From assembly GCA_023403845.1 (NCBI GenBank), contig JAEYDL010000034.1, forward strand, positions 1 to 54,542: a DNA stretch of 54,542 nucleotides, read 5' to 3'. The notes under the pieces are model-generated. The model worked only from the letters and a program-made list of their open reading frames with translations. It ran no database searches and had not been told where the DNA came from. Below, piece after piece: positions 27,515 through 36,639 of the stretch. Both the position numbers and the translations under genes were made by a program. This DNA comes from Pseudomonadota bacterium (GTDB taxonomy: Bacteria > Desulfobacterota > Desulfovibrionia > Desulfovibrionales > Desulfovibrionaceae). Numbering within the stretch: the first letter of the stretch is position 1; each line of letters opens with the position of its first letter.

Positions 27515-28825
27515 ATGTCAAGTTTTGATTATTCCAGCAAGGTGGTGTCGCCTGCCTATGCCGCTTCTCTGATAAAATCAGGCGACAGGATTCTCATGCC
27601 TCACGCAAGCGCGCTGCCAAGGCTTTTCCTGAATGCCCTGATGGAAAGAAAGAACGAACTCAGGCACGTGCAGCTGAACCATACGCGGACGGACGGAGCC
27701 CTGCCCCTGTATCTTGCCGAAGACTGTCGGGAGTCGTTTTTTCTTAATGCCTTCATGATCGGCAAGGATTCACGGAAGGCGATGCTGGAAGGCCGTGCGG
27801 ACTATATCCCCTGCGGCTATCTTGATCAGGCCCGCTTCATAAGAAGGGGCACCTATTCTCCGGACTACTGCGTACTGCATGTGACGCCGCCGGATGAAAA
27901 GGGATACTGCTCTCTTGGCGTATGCGCATCGTATCTTGTGGCTGCCATTGGGAACGTTCCGAACATAATAGCCGAAATCAATCCGAACATGCCGCACACG
28001 TTCGGGGCAAAAGTTCATGTGGACGATATCCAGTACATAATTGAAGCGGATTATGTCCTTCCAGAAGCCAGAATCATGTTGCCCGGCGAAACAGAATCCC
28101 GAATAGGGCAGCATATCGCCAGCCTCATAGACGACGGCAGCACCATCCAGACCGGAATCGGGGGGATTCCGAATGCCGTATTCGCATCCCTGCGCAACCA
28201 CAAGGATCTGGCCGTCCACACGGAAATGTTTTCCGACTCCGTGGTCGATCTTGTTCAGGCCGGGACGGTTACGGGAAAAAAACGCGGTTATCATCCCGGA
28301 AAAATCACCGCCACCTTTGTCATGGGAACCAAAAAGCTGTTTGATTTCGTAAACTGGAACCCTGACGTCGAGATCGTCGGAGTCGAAGAAACGAACAGCC
28401 CCTCCATCATCGCGCAAAACAACAAGTTCGTGGCCATCAACTCAGCCGTCGAAGTCGATGTTACCGGGCAGATCTGTGCCGAAAGCGTCGGGACCCGCCA
28501 GCTGAGCGGTGTCGGCGGACAACTGGATTTCGCATTGGGGGTTCGAGCTTCCAGCGATGGGAAATTCATCATCGCCATGCCTTCCACGGCTCTGGGCGGG
28601 ACCAGGTCCAAGATCGTTCCTATGCTGGAAACGGGTGCCGCCGTTACGACGCCGCGGACGCTGGTCGACTATATCGTGACTGAATATGGAAGCGTATGTC
28701 TGCGTGGGAAGAGCCTTTCCCAAAGAGCAAGGGAAATCATCAAAATCGCCCATCCTGATTTCAGAGAGGAGCTTGAACGCAAGACCGTTGAGAGAAAAGA
28801 CATTCATTTCAGGTCATGGGACTGA
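27515..28825 (+). CDS. Acyl-CoA:carboxylate CoA-transferase (Cat/AbfT family), copy 1
   Basis: Single-chain CoA-transferase of the acetyl-CoA hydrolase/4-hydroxybutyrate CoA-transferase family. The 436-residue protein has the two-domain pattern, with VTPPDEKGYCSLG in the first half and the probable catalytic Glu237 in VHTEMFSD, then SGVGGQLDFALG and VDYIVTEYG. Start 27515 is favoured because GAGGAA is correctly spaced to it; another ATG lies two codons earlier. It would activate the imported acid using acetyl-CoA or succinyl-CoA without ATP. A second homologue is at 30643. Confidence 0.9.
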   Translation: MSSFDYSSKVVSPAYAASLIKSGDRILMPHASALPRLFLNALMERKNELRHVQLNHTRTDGALPLYLAEDCRESFFLNAFMIGKDSRKAMLEGRADYIPCGYLDQARFIRRGTYSPDYCVLHVTPPDEKGYCSLGVCASYLVAAIGNVPNIIAEINPNMPHTFGAKVHVDDIQYIIEADYVLPEARIMLPGETESRIGQHIASLIDDGSTIQTGIGGIPNAVFASLRNHKDLAVHTEMFSDSVVDLVQAGTVTGKKRGYHPGKITATFVMGTKKLFDFVNWNPDVEIVGVEETNSPSIIAQNNKFVAINSAVEVDVTGQICAESVGTRQLSGVGGQLDFALGVRASSDGKFIIAMPSTALGGTRSKIVPMLETGAAVTTPRTLVDYIVTEYGSVCLRGKSLSQRAREIIKIAHPDFREELERKTVERKDIHFRSWD

Positions 28826-28843
28826 TGGAGACGTTTCGCGTAC

Positions 28844-28915
28844 GGGAGCTTATGGTTGCATCCTCCCTCCGGAAGCACGATTTTCCCACAGGGAAACCGA
28901 AGGCCATAAGCTCCC
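28844..28915. other. Large stem-loop structure after CoA-transferase 1
   Basis: A perfect 12-bp stem (28844-28855 with 28904-28915) encloses a 48-base loop that contains its own hairpin (TTTCCC/GGGAAA). There is no T-run after it, so it is not a standard terminator; it may be an RNA-processing or stability element. Confidence 0.5.
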
Positions 28916-29403
28916 GATAATTCTCAATAGCCGACAGCCGGATGTCAGCCCGTAGTCAACTCATCATGACAGGAAACCACGCCTTGCCGAAAAAATGCTG
29001 CCGATAAACGTTTTCTGAAAACTGAAGCTTTCGACGATATTCCAGCCATACGCGCGATCAGTTCAAATCGCTCAGAGAGAAGTTCTCAGTCTGCATTGCG
29101 GTTCTCCCGATCCAGCAACATTGCGCCGGAAAGGTTTCAGCTTGAATCCGCAACATGGCCTTCGGTTGCGCCATCAAAAAAAGCCAATGCTGATGGCTGA
29201 GGAATTTCGCCCGGGAAGCCCCCGCATCAATCAGAAAAAAGACAGAATGCCAGTCAGAAAATCCCGACGCACTCCCGGGCTGCGCCCTGCATGAGGAATC
29301 GCACTCTTCCACAGGAATCGGGCATCTCAATGCCGAAGACGCCCTTTCAAATCAAAATGAAACCGCAGAGATCAACCATTGCCTGTCTGCAGGGAGCATA
29401 TGC
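28916..29403. other. Intergenic region before the metallo-hydrolase gene
   Basis: No supported gene; open frames lack ribosome sites. Contains the leader of the 29404 gene (AGGGAG before the ATG). Confidence 0.4.
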
Positions 29404-30009
29404 ATGCCGTATCTGCGTATAATTCATTGCAAGCTGCGTACCAATTCATATCTGGTCTGGAAAGGCAGCGATGCTGTCGTCATTGATCCGCCCCGGAACA
29501 CAGAGGAGATGGACAGACAAATTGCGAAAGCCCGATTAAATGTCCATGCCGTATTGTGCACGCATCTTCACTTCGATCATGTGATCGGCTGCAGCGTCTG
29601 GCAGTCGCGTGGACTTCCGGTCTGTGCATCTGAAGTGGAAATTCCGCACAAGGATTCCATGATGCAACGTTCCTGGAAAATCGGATGTACGATTGATCCC
29701 TATGACCCGCTTCCCGTCAAGGAAGGGGAACTGCGCTGGAACGCATTGTCCATGCAGGCGATTCTGACTCCCGGGCACAGTCCCGGCAGTATGTGCTATT
29801 ATTTTCCCGATGAGAATGTCATATTCAGCGGAGACAGCATATTCTGCGATGTCGACCCGAAAACCGATCTCATCGACTCCATTCCCGGCGTCCTGCTGCC
29901 GGCCCTGATCGAAAAGGTCTTCATTCTTCCCCCGGACACCCTGGTTTGTCCGGGACATGGAAGGACCACCACGCTGCGAAAAGAAATACTCCGTCACGGC
30001 CTTTCCTGA
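29404..30009 (+). CDS. MBL-fold metallo-hydrolase (glyoxalase II-like)
   Basis: A 201-residue metallo-beta-lactamase-fold hydrolase. The metal site is complete: THLHFDH (HxHxDH), TPGHSPGSM, FSGDSIF and CPGHGRTT. The small size and pattern are those of glyoxalase II-type thioester hydrolases. Between two CoA-transferase genes, a thioesterase or lactonase acting on an intermediate or stalled CoA ester is plausible, but the substrate is not readable from sequence. Confidence 0.85.
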   Translation: MPYLRIIHCKLRTNSYLVWKGSDAVVIDPPRNTEEMDRQIAKARLNVHAVLCTHLHFDHVIGCSVWQSRGLPVCASEVEIPHKDSMMQRSWKIGCTIDPYDPLPVKEGELRWNALSMQAILTPGHSPGSMCYYFPDENVIFSGDSIFCDVDPKTDLIDSIPGVLLPALIEKVFILPPDTLVCPGHGRTTTLRKEILRHGLS

Positions 30010-30498
30010 TGCCCTGTCCGGGGATGGGGTTCTCCCCCATCCCCCGAAACCAGACGCCCCTGTCGGCGTTCATTCAGTCGCCCTTCCGCAGGAGATGATT
30101 GTCTCAGGCAAATGTCTCTCTCCCGCTTCCACTGTCTTCCCCTGCATGCGTCATGCTTCAGAAAGCCCCGTTTGCATCATTTCTCTGAACGTCGCGCCGG
30201 GACTCCCCGTTTCTCTGTCGCTATGCCTGCGTCTTGCCAAAGCGGACGGACGTCACCTCCCGTATCCTGCTCCGTGCTCTGCGCCATGTCGCCTTCCATG
30301 CCCTGATCCTCCGTTTCCGCTTCCCCGGCAGATACGGGTTCCCATGCCATGATCTCCAGCGCCCTTCTGCCCTTGCATGCGGCAATTTCCCGCTGCTGTC
30401 CGGCATCCCCTCATACGACTTCGTACATGCCGGTCATCCGGCCTCCGGATTGCCCTCCAGCAACAAAGCAGATTCAACATGCTGAAAAGCAAAGACAA
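30010..30498. other. Intergenic region, no gene seen
   Basis: Nothing supported between the metallo-hydrolase and the promoter region of CoA-transferase 2. Open frames on both strands lack ribosome sites and resemble no family. Confidence 0.4.
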
Positions 30499-30529
30499 TT
30501 GACAGAAGACCGTTTGTCATAGGTACTAT
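30499..30529 (+). promoter_or_regulatory. Candidate promoter/operator of CoA-transferase 2
   Basis: TTGACA (30499-30504) and TACTAT (30524-30529) with a long 19-base spacer. TGACA-N10-TGTCA (30500-30519) overlaps it and could be an operator, for example for the LysR regulator. Confidence 0.35.
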
Positions 30530-30642
30530 TTATGGAAACATATCGTTTTATTATTAGATATTCCCGATCAACATGGGTAAAGGAGATATAAACGGTAGAA
30601 AGATTTTCATGCAATTGCTTCAAAAAACTCAGAGAGGATTAT

Positions 30643-31944
30643 ATGCCATACGATTATTCTTCTCAAGTTATCACCGCAGCTGAAGCTGCAGCAATGATCA
30701 AGGATAATGATACCATCAAGATATCATTTGCCTGTTCTGGACCGACGGCCTTTCTCAAGGCTCTCAAGGAACGTGCCCATGAATTGCATAACGTGGGAAT
30801 CCGGCATGGCAGACTGAACTATCCTCCTGAGTTTCTTTTTCATCGGTATCCTGAGTATTGGGATCATGTGGAATACAGGGGCGCAGGCTGCACGATTCCT
30901 TTCAAGGACGCCCAGCTTGCCGGCAAGGTTAATAACGCGCCAATGCGGTACAGTGAAGTACCCCATCTCATGAAATGCGGCGACGTCGTCTATGATGCGC
31001 TCGTGTTTCAGGTAACGCCCCCGGACGAAGACGGCTATTGCAGTTTCGGCCTTCAGGCTTCGTCATTCCCCGAAACAAGGAACTACGTTCCTCTCGTGAT
31101 TGCCGAAATGAACGCCAATGCTCCGAGAACGGGCGGCGACAAGGTCCACGTCAGCGAACTGCCCTACATTATCGAATCCAATGAGGCCCTGCCTGAACTT
31201 CAGCCTGTCGCGTTCGGACCGCTGGAACAAAAGATCGGCGAAAATGTCGCATCAATCATCGAGGACGGCGCGACTCTTCAGTTCGGCATCGGAACGACTC
31301 CCAATGCAATCGCCCAGGCCTTGAGGAACCACAAGAATCTCGGCATCCACACCGAAGTTTTCGGCCAGAACGTTGTCGATCTCGTTGAAAGAGGCGTCAT
31401 CAACTGCTCCCAAAAGTCCATCAATAACGGCAAGATCACCACGACCTTCATTAACGGGACCAAACATACCTTTGACTGGGTCAACAACAATCCGATGGTC
31501 GAAGTCAGAAACGTCGGATACGTGAACGATCCCAGGGTGATCGGCCAGAACTACAAGATGACGGCCATCAATTCATGCGTCCAGGTCGACATTCTCGGTC
31601 AAATAAATTCCGAGAGCTTCGGCGATCTCAATATCAGCAATATCGGCGGCCAATTCGACTACGCCGTCGGTTCACAGTGGTCCGAAGGCGGCAAGTTCAT
31701 TATTGCCATGTCCTCAACCTACAAGGGAAAGGCCTCCAGAATCGTATCGACATTCCCGCCGTATACCACGGTTTCGATCCCCAAGATGGTGGTCGATTAT
31801 GTCGTTACCGAATATGGCGTCGCCCATCTCAGAGGCAAGACGGTCCGCGAAAGGGTGAAGGCCCTGATCAGCATTGCGCATCCCGATTTCAGAGAACAGC
31901 TTGAACGTGAAGCCTGCGAACGCAGGGATATCCATCACCTGTGA
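30643..31944 (+). CDS. Acyl-CoA:carboxylate CoA-transferase (Cat/AbfT family), copy 2
   Basis: A 433-residue homologue of the 27515 gene: VTPPDEDGYCSFG in the first domain, probable catalytic Glu238 in IHTEVFGQ, then ISNIGGQFDYAVG and VDYVVTEYGVAHLRGK. The two copies differ throughout, so they are paralogues of different specificity rather than a recent duplication. It precedes the carboxyltransferase by 60 bases and is probably co-transcribed. One transferase could activate the substrate and the other recycle CoA from a product. Confidence 0.9.
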   Translation: MPYDYSSQVITAAEAAAMIKDNDTIKISFACSGPTAFLKALKERAHELHNVGIRHGRLNYPPEFLFHRYPEYWDHVEYRGAGCTIPFKDAQLAGKVNNAPMRYSEVPHLMKCGDVVYDALVFQVTPPDEDGYCSFGLQASSFPETRNYVPLVIAEMNANAPRTGGDKVHVSELPYIIESNEALPELQPVAFGPLEQKIGENVASIIEDGATLQFGIGTTPNAIAQALRNHKNLGIHTEVFGQNVVDLVERGVINCSQKSINNGKITTTFINGTKHTFDWVNNNPMVEVRNVGYVNDPRVIGQNYKMTAINSCVQVDILGQINSESFGDLNISNIGGQFDYAVGSQWSEGGKFIIAMSSTYKGKASRIVSTFPPYTTVSIPKMVVDYVVTEYGVAHLRGKTVRERVKALISIAHPDFREQLEREACERRDIHHL

Positions 31945-32004
31945 TGTCCGCAGCCATGCATTCCTTTTGTTCTTTTTTCTAAAAATCTGGAAAGGGGGAT
32001 TTTT

Positions 32005-33564
32005 ATGCCAACATGGAAAGAGCTCATTGACGAGCTGAAGTTCAGACGGGAGCAGTCTCTCGAACTTGGAGGCGAAGAGCGCGTAAAGAGGCAGCATGAC
32101 GCCGGCCGTCTTACAATTCGTGAACGCATCAATGCCTTTGTGGACAAGGATTCGTTCATGGAAGTTGGCCAGCTGGCCGGTACCGGCGAATACGACGAGG
32201 AAGGGCACCTTCTCAAGGTGACCCCTTCATTTTATGTGACCGGTCTGGCCAAGGTCGACGGCCGTTACATGATGGTCGGCGGCGAAGACTTCACCATCCG
32301 TGGCGGCAGCGGCGGCGGTCTTGAAAAGAGAAAGGGCGGTCAGGGCGGCTTCTGCGAAAACATGGCCCATATGTACCGTATTCCGCTGGTGAATTTCGTC
32401 GAAGGAGCCGGAGCCAGCCCCAAGGAGGCGGCCAAGGGTTACAAGAGACTTCCCGGCAAGGACATGATGATTCAGTCCTGCGTGCTTACCGGGGAAGTGC
32501 CCGTCGTTTCGGCGATCATGGGGCCTTGTGCGGGCGGTCCCGCCGTACGCGCCATGCTCGGCCACTTCAGCGTGATCGTGAATCATACGGCGCAGATTTT
32601 CGCTGGCGGACCGCCCCTTGTCGAACGCACCATGGGCATAAAGCTTACCAAGGAAGAACTTGGCGGCGCCGTAAAGGCCTGCAAGGCTGGCGTCATTCAC
32701 AATCTTGTCGAGTCGGAAGAAGAAGCCTTCGAGACCATCAAGCGCTTCCTGAGCTATATGCCCAACAATGTTTGGGAGCTTCCGCCCCGCGTATGCACCG
32801 ATGATCCCGTCGACCGCTGGGAAGAGGATCTTCTCAAGGTCGTTCCAACCAACAACAAGCGCGCATACGACATGCGCAAGGTTCTCAATCTTATTCTGGA
32901 CAAGGACTCGCTTTTTGAAATCGGCGCCCTGTTCGGACCTTCCGTGATCTGCGCTCTCGGGCGCATCAATGGCTACACCGTCGGCATTATCGCCAATCAG
33001 CCCATGGTGCTCGCTGGCGCCATCACCGCAGATGCGGCCAGAAAGATGACGCACTTGCAGGACCTGTGCCATGTATTCCATATCCCGCTGATCAATTTCG
33101 TCGACTGCCCCGGCGTCATGATCGGTCCGGATGCGGAAAGCGAAGGTACCCTCAGAGCCGCCAGCATCTTCAGACAGGTTCAGTTTACCAGCGATCTTCC
33201 GAGAGTCACCGTCGTCATCCGCAAGTTCTACGGCATGGGGGCCGCCCTCACGCACGAACCCAACATCAACTATCATATCGCATGGCCTACCGCCGAATTC
33301 GGTTCCCTCCCCGTTCAGGGAGGCGTCGCGGCGGCGTACAAGCATGAAATCGAGGCCGCTGCAGATCCCGCAGCCAAAACTGCCGAAATCGAAGCCATGT
33401 TGCAGCGCTTCGCCTCGCCCTTCAGGACAGCGGAGGCCTTCAGCGTGGAAGACGTGATTGATCCGAGAGAGACCCGTATGCGGCTCTGCAAGCTTGTTGA
33501 AGCATGTCAGCCGTTTATCCAGTCTACGCTCGGCAAGAATCCTTTCTACGGAGTACGCCCCTAG
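32005..33564 (+). CDS. Acyl-CoA carboxylase carboxyltransferase subunit (PccB/MmdA family)
   Basis: Transfers CO2 between carboxybiotin and an acyl-CoA. The 519-residue protein has both crotonase-like halves: RLTIRERINAFVD, GGEDFTIRGGSGGG, VEGAGASPKEAAKGY and GPCAGGPAVRAM in the first, and ANQPMVLAGAITADAA, NFVDCPGVMIG, RKFYGMGAALTH and WPTAEFGSLPVQGG in the second. The glycine-rich CoA and carboxybiotin oxyanion sites are intact. With the biotin carboxylase (26024) and carrier (22511) it forms a three-chain ATP-dependent carboxylase. The acyl substrate (propionyl-, acetyl- or an enoyl-CoA) cannot be told. Ribosome site GGGGGA precedes 32005. Confidence 0.93.
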   Translation: MPTWKELIDELKFRREQSLELGGEERVKRQHDAGRLTIRERINAFVDKDSFMEVGQLAGTGEYDEEGHLLKVTPSFYVTGLAKVDGRYMMVGGEDFTIRGGSGGGLEKRKGGQGGFCENMAHMYRIPLVNFVEGAGASPKEAAKGYKRLPGKDMMIQSCVLTGEVPVVSAIMGPCAGGPAVRAMLGHFSVIVNHTAQIFAGGPPLVERTMGIKLTKEELGGAVKACKAGVIHNLVESEEEAFETIKRFLSYMPNNVWELPPRVCTDDPVDRWEEDLLKVVPTNNKRAYDMRKVLNLILDKDSLFEIGALFGPSVICALGRINGYTVGIIANQPMVLAGAITADAARKMTHLQDLCHVFHIPLINFVDCPGVMIGPDAESEGTLRAASIFRQVQFTSDLPRVTVVIRKFYGMGAALTHEPNINYHIAWPTAEFGSLPVQGGVAAAYKHEIEAAADPAAKTAEIEAMLQRFASPFRTAEAFSVEDVIDPRETRMRLCKLVEACQPFIQSTLGKNPFYGVRP

Positions 33565-33682
33565 TTTTCCGGTTCTGGCAGAGTCATACCGGTCCCCGTT
33601 TCAAGCCGCGGGGATCTGTGATACGAAGGTAAAACCTGCTCGATTTATAAATGTTTCAACAGGTTGTTTACCATCCCTCAAA

Positions 33683-33714
33683 CCGGGGAGCCGTTTTCCC
33701 AAACGGCTCCCCGG
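33683..33714. other. Very stable hairpin after the carboxyltransferase gene
   Basis: A perfect 14-bp GC-rich stem (33683-33696 with 33701-33714) closing a TCCC tetraloop, 119 bases after the stop codon. No T-run follows, so it may act as a 3'-end stabiliser or a factor-dependent terminator. Confidence 0.6.
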
Positions 33715-33967
33715 AGAGGAAACAGGTAAATGACCATGAAAACGTCAGAGAGGTATTGCGACGCATATACCCGTTTGCGGAAAAGAACGGCATATCTGTC
33801 GGGCTGGACATCTCACGCCGCTCATGCACGCCTTCGATTCCGGGTGAAAAACTCCAGCGCCAGTCTTTGGGACACGTCAAACAGCGTGTTGACACACTGT
33901 CTTCAGCCTTTTGTCCTTTTCGGCAATGTGCAGTTATATTTGCCAACCTCTAACTGCAGGAGCTTTC
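33715..33967. other. Leader region of tctC
   Basis: Short open frames here (one begins at 33730 after GAGGAAACAGG) resemble no family and overlap the tctC start; I do not call a gene. TTGACA at about 33888-33893 could be a -35 element, but no good -10 follows. Confidence 0.35.
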
Positions 33968-34921
33968 ATGAAGATTTCAACCGTAATGTGTCATATCATG
34001 TCCCTGGCAGTGCTTTGCCTCACGGCTGCCCCCAGTCCCGTATTCGCAGCCTATCCCGAAAAAAATATCACCATGGTCGTCCCCTTTTCTCCCGGCGGCG
34101 GCAATGACAGAATTTCCCGGTGTCTTGACACCCACAGCACCAAGGCCTTCGATAAGAGCTTCGTTTTCGAATACAAGGAAGGTGCCGGCGGTCTCATTGG
34201 TTCCGTTTACTTGTCGAATTTCAAACCTGACGGCTATGCGCTCGGTAACGTAAACGCCCCCCAGATCTATTCCTACGCCACGCAGGCGGGGTCCCCTTTC
34301 AAGCTGGAAAGCCTTACTTATCTGTTCCAGCTTTCCACCGAACCCATGGCTCTTGTGACCCCCAAGGGAAGCGCCATCGAAACATGGGACCAGTTCGTCA
34401 AGTTCTGCAAGGACAATCCCGGCAAGATGAGCCTCGGCCTCGGCAGCGGCTTCAACAGTTCTGCGGGCTATACATCCTCCTATCTCCAGCATGAACTCGG
34501 CCTCATCTTCAAGCCCATCCCCTTCAAGGGCGGCGCAGACCTCATGGTAAGCCTTCTGGGCAATCACGTAATGGCAGGCATCAGCAACTTCAGCGTCGTG
34601 CTGAATGAAAAGGACAAGTTCAATTTTATCGCCATCACCGGTGACGTCAGAGACGAACTGGTTCCCGAAGCCCCCACGCTCCAAGAACTTGGTGTTCCTA
34701 TCAGCGCGCTTGTACGCAGACTTATCGTCGCCCCTGCCGGCATGAATGACGCCCAGAAAAAGGAAATCATCGATCGTTTCAAGAGCGTCTTCGACACGCC
34801 TGAAATGCAGCAGGAAATGAAAGTCAACGGCTGGCATCCGGACTGGCTTGCCGGCGACGAACTTGCCAAGGTGCTCAACGACGAGTTCAAAACATTCGTG
34901 GAAGTGATGAGCAAGCAATAA
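33968..34921 (+). CDS. tctC: Tripartite tricarboxylate transporter periplasmic binding protein (TctC)
   Basis: Captures a carboxylate in the periplasm for TctAB. The 317-residue protein has a Sec signal peptide (cleavage probably after VFA, residue 25), then the family opening YPEKNITMVVPFSPGGGNDRISR, GAGGLIGSVYLSN, and FKGGADLMVSLLGNHVMAG. Start 33968 follows GCAGGAG; the longer open frame has no site. Its membrane partners tctB/tctA lie 14-16 kb away on the other strand, at the other end of the island. Substrate unknown; the adjacent tartrate/D-malate dehydrogenase suggests a hydroxy-dicarboxylate. Confidence 0.93.
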   Translation: MKISTVMCHIMSLAVLCLTAAPSPVFAAYPEKNITMVVPFSPGGGNDRISRCLDTHSTKAFDKSFVFEYKEGAGGLIGSVYLSNFKPDGYALGNVNAPQIYSYATQAGSPFKLESLTYLFQLSTEPMALVTPKGSAIETWDQFVKFCKDNPGKMSLGLGSGFNSSAGYTSSYLQHELGLIFKPIPFKGGADLMVSLLGNHVMAGISNFSVVLNEKDKFNFIAITGDVRDELVPEAPTLQELGVPISALVRRLIVAPAGMNDAQKKEIIDRFKSVFDTPEMQQEMKVNGWHPDWLAGDELAKVLNDEFKTFVEVMSKQ

Positions 34922-34929
34922 TAACTTCT

Positions 34930-34965
34930 GGATCAGGAGTTCCGGTCCATCCGGACTCCTGATCC
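34930..34965 (+). terminator. Hairpin terminator after tctC
   Basis: A 15-bp stem with one bulged base (34930-34945 with 34951-34965), nine bases after the stop codon. No clear T-run; terminator or 3' stabiliser. Confidence 0.55.
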
Positions 34966-35063
34966 CCTCACGGCACAGGCGAATACACTTTCAAAAACTG
35001 TTTATGCTGTCAGACGATAGATTCCTGACAGGCACAATCAAAAACAAGTTCTTTGAACATATG

Positions 35064-35082
35064 CCATTTATTAAATAAATGG
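35064..35082. promoter_or_regulatory. Perfect AT-rich palindrome upstream of the dehydrogenase gene
   Basis: CCATTTATT-A-AATAAATGG, 9-bp arms around a single base, about 170 bases before the 35255 start. Candidate operator; no protein can be assigned. Confidence 0.4.
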
Positions 35083-35254
35083 TTACGAATATACCTGCTG
35101 AATGAAACATTCGGCATATCCTGCCTGCAGTGTTCTTCCAAAAACATCATACAACGGATATTCCCGTTCGCTACATTGACAGATATCCATAATAGTCGGA
35201 CATAAATACTGAATTTAGTGCACAGGCATATTCACGCCGTTTTCAGGAGGGAAC

Positions 35255-36328
35255 ATGAAACAGCATACTGTATCGGTTATAGCTGGTGACGGAATCGGAC
35301 CAGAAGTCATTGCAGAAGGTCTAAAGGTGCTCAATGCCGTAGCGGACATTGACGGCGGAATGAAATTTGATTTCAAGGAATATCCATGGGGATGCGAATA
35401 TTACCTGAAAAACGGAAAGATGATGGCGGACGATGGTCTGGACCGTCTGCGTGAAAGCGATGCGATCTTTCTCGGAGCCGTGGGCTATCCCGGCGTGCCG
35501 GATCATGTTTCCCTCTGGGGCCTGTTGCTGGCTATCAGAAAGAAATTTGATCAGTACGTCAACTTGCGTCCTGTAAAGCTTCTTGATGGTGCGCCCTGTC
35601 CTCTCTCCGGGGTGGAAAGATCCGATATCGACATGACCTTCGTCAGGGAAAACAGTGAAGGCGAATATGCGGGGAGTGGAAGCTGGCTTTACAAGAACAG
35701 ACCAAATGAAGTCGTCATTCAGAATGGTGTCTTTTCCCGCATCGGCACCGAGAGAATTATCCGGTATGCGTTCGAACTGGCAAGGGCGCAGAAAAAGACC
35801 CTGACCAGCGTCAGCAAAGGCAACGCTCTGAACTATTCGATGGTCTTCTGGGATCAGATTTTCAATGAAATGGCAAAAGAATACCCTGACGTCGCGACGA
35901 GTTCCTGCCTTGTCGATGCGGCAAGCATGTTCATGGTCAAGAACCCGAAGCGATTCCAGATCGTGGTGACGTCGAATCTTTTTGGCGACATCCTTACCGA
36001 TCTCGGAGCGGCCATTTCCGGAGGCATGGGGCTGGCCGCAGGAGCCAATCTCAATCCCGAAAGAAAGTACCCTTCAATGTTCGAACCGATCCACGGTTCC
36101 GCCCCAGACATCGCGGGCCAGGGCAAGGCGAATCCTCTGGCCACCGTATGGTCCGCAAGCCAGATGCTCGAATTCTTCGGCTATCCGGAATGGGCAAAAA
36201 TCCTTATCGATATTATCGAAGAAACGCTGGTTGAAAAACGTGTTCTTACGCCTGATCTGGGCGGAAAGGCGACGACTTCCGAACTGGGCGACGAAGTCGT
36301 CCGCAAGCTCAGGGCCTGCAGGAAGTAG
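35255..36328 (+). CDS. Tartrate/D-malate dehydrogenase (isopropylmalate dehydrogenase family)
   Basis: NAD-dependent, metal-dependent oxidation and decarboxylation of a (2R)-hydroxy-dicarboxylate. The 357-residue protein carries VIAGDGIGPEVI, YPWGCEYYLKNGKMM, FDQYVNLRPVKLL, FVRENSEGEYAG, VSKGNALN, TSNLFGDILTDLGAAISGG and EPIHGSAPDIAG. The WGCEYY and VPDHVSLWGLL segments match the TtuC/DmlA branch rather than LeuB. It could convert D-malate to pyruvate, or tartrate to oxaloglycolate. The upstream AGGAGGGAAC fixes the start. It follows tctC, whose transporter may import its substrate. Confidence 0.9.
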   Translation: MKQHTVSVIAGDGIGPEVIAEGLKVLNAVADIDGGMKFDFKEYPWGCEYYLKNGKMMADDGLDRLRESDAIFLGAVGYPGVPDHVSLWGLLLAIRKKFDQYVNLRPVKLLDGAPCPLSGVERSDIDMTFVRENSEGEYAGSGSWLYKNRPNEVVIQNGVFSRIGTERIIRYAFELARAQKKTLTSVSKGNALNYSMVFWDQIFNEMAKEYPDVATSSCLVDAASMFMVKNPKRFQIVVTSNLFGDILTDLGAAISGGMGLAAGANLNPERKYPSMFEPIHGSAPDIAGQGKANPLATVWSASQMLEFFGYPEWAKILIDIIEETLVEKRVLTPDLGGKATTSELGDEVVRKLRACRK

Positions 36329-36363
36329 TCGTCTTCTCCTTTGCCCGTAAATATTCTACTTGT

Positions 36364-36400
36364 CGCCCCGCTGACGTTGTTCTCAGCGGGGCGATTCTTA
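36364..36400 (+). terminator. Terminator after the tartrate/D-malate dehydrogenase
   Basis: A perfect 11-bp stem (36364-36374 with 36383-36393) then ATTCTTA; a weak T-run. It closes the plus-strand arm of the island. Confidence 0.65.
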
Positions 36401-36639
36401 TGACATGGAGAGGAGCGTTACCCGCAGCATCCCCGTGTTGCTGACCATATCGACGGGCAACCATCCTTCTGAGAATGAATCTTTATCTCGAGACTGATTC
36501 TTTTGTACTGTGCGCGGCGCAACCGGATCAGTCAAAACCGTATTACGGAGTTGATTCATAAGCTCAGTCTGAATCCGAATTGGCATTTATCCGCGCACAT
36601 CAGAACAAAACGGGCACCCTTACGACCGGCGGATTTCAA

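Noticed and set aside
33730..34107. A 125-codon open frame before tctC with a plausible ribosome site
   Set aside because: It overlaps the tctC signal peptide in another frame and resembles no protein; 33968 has a better site and a family match.
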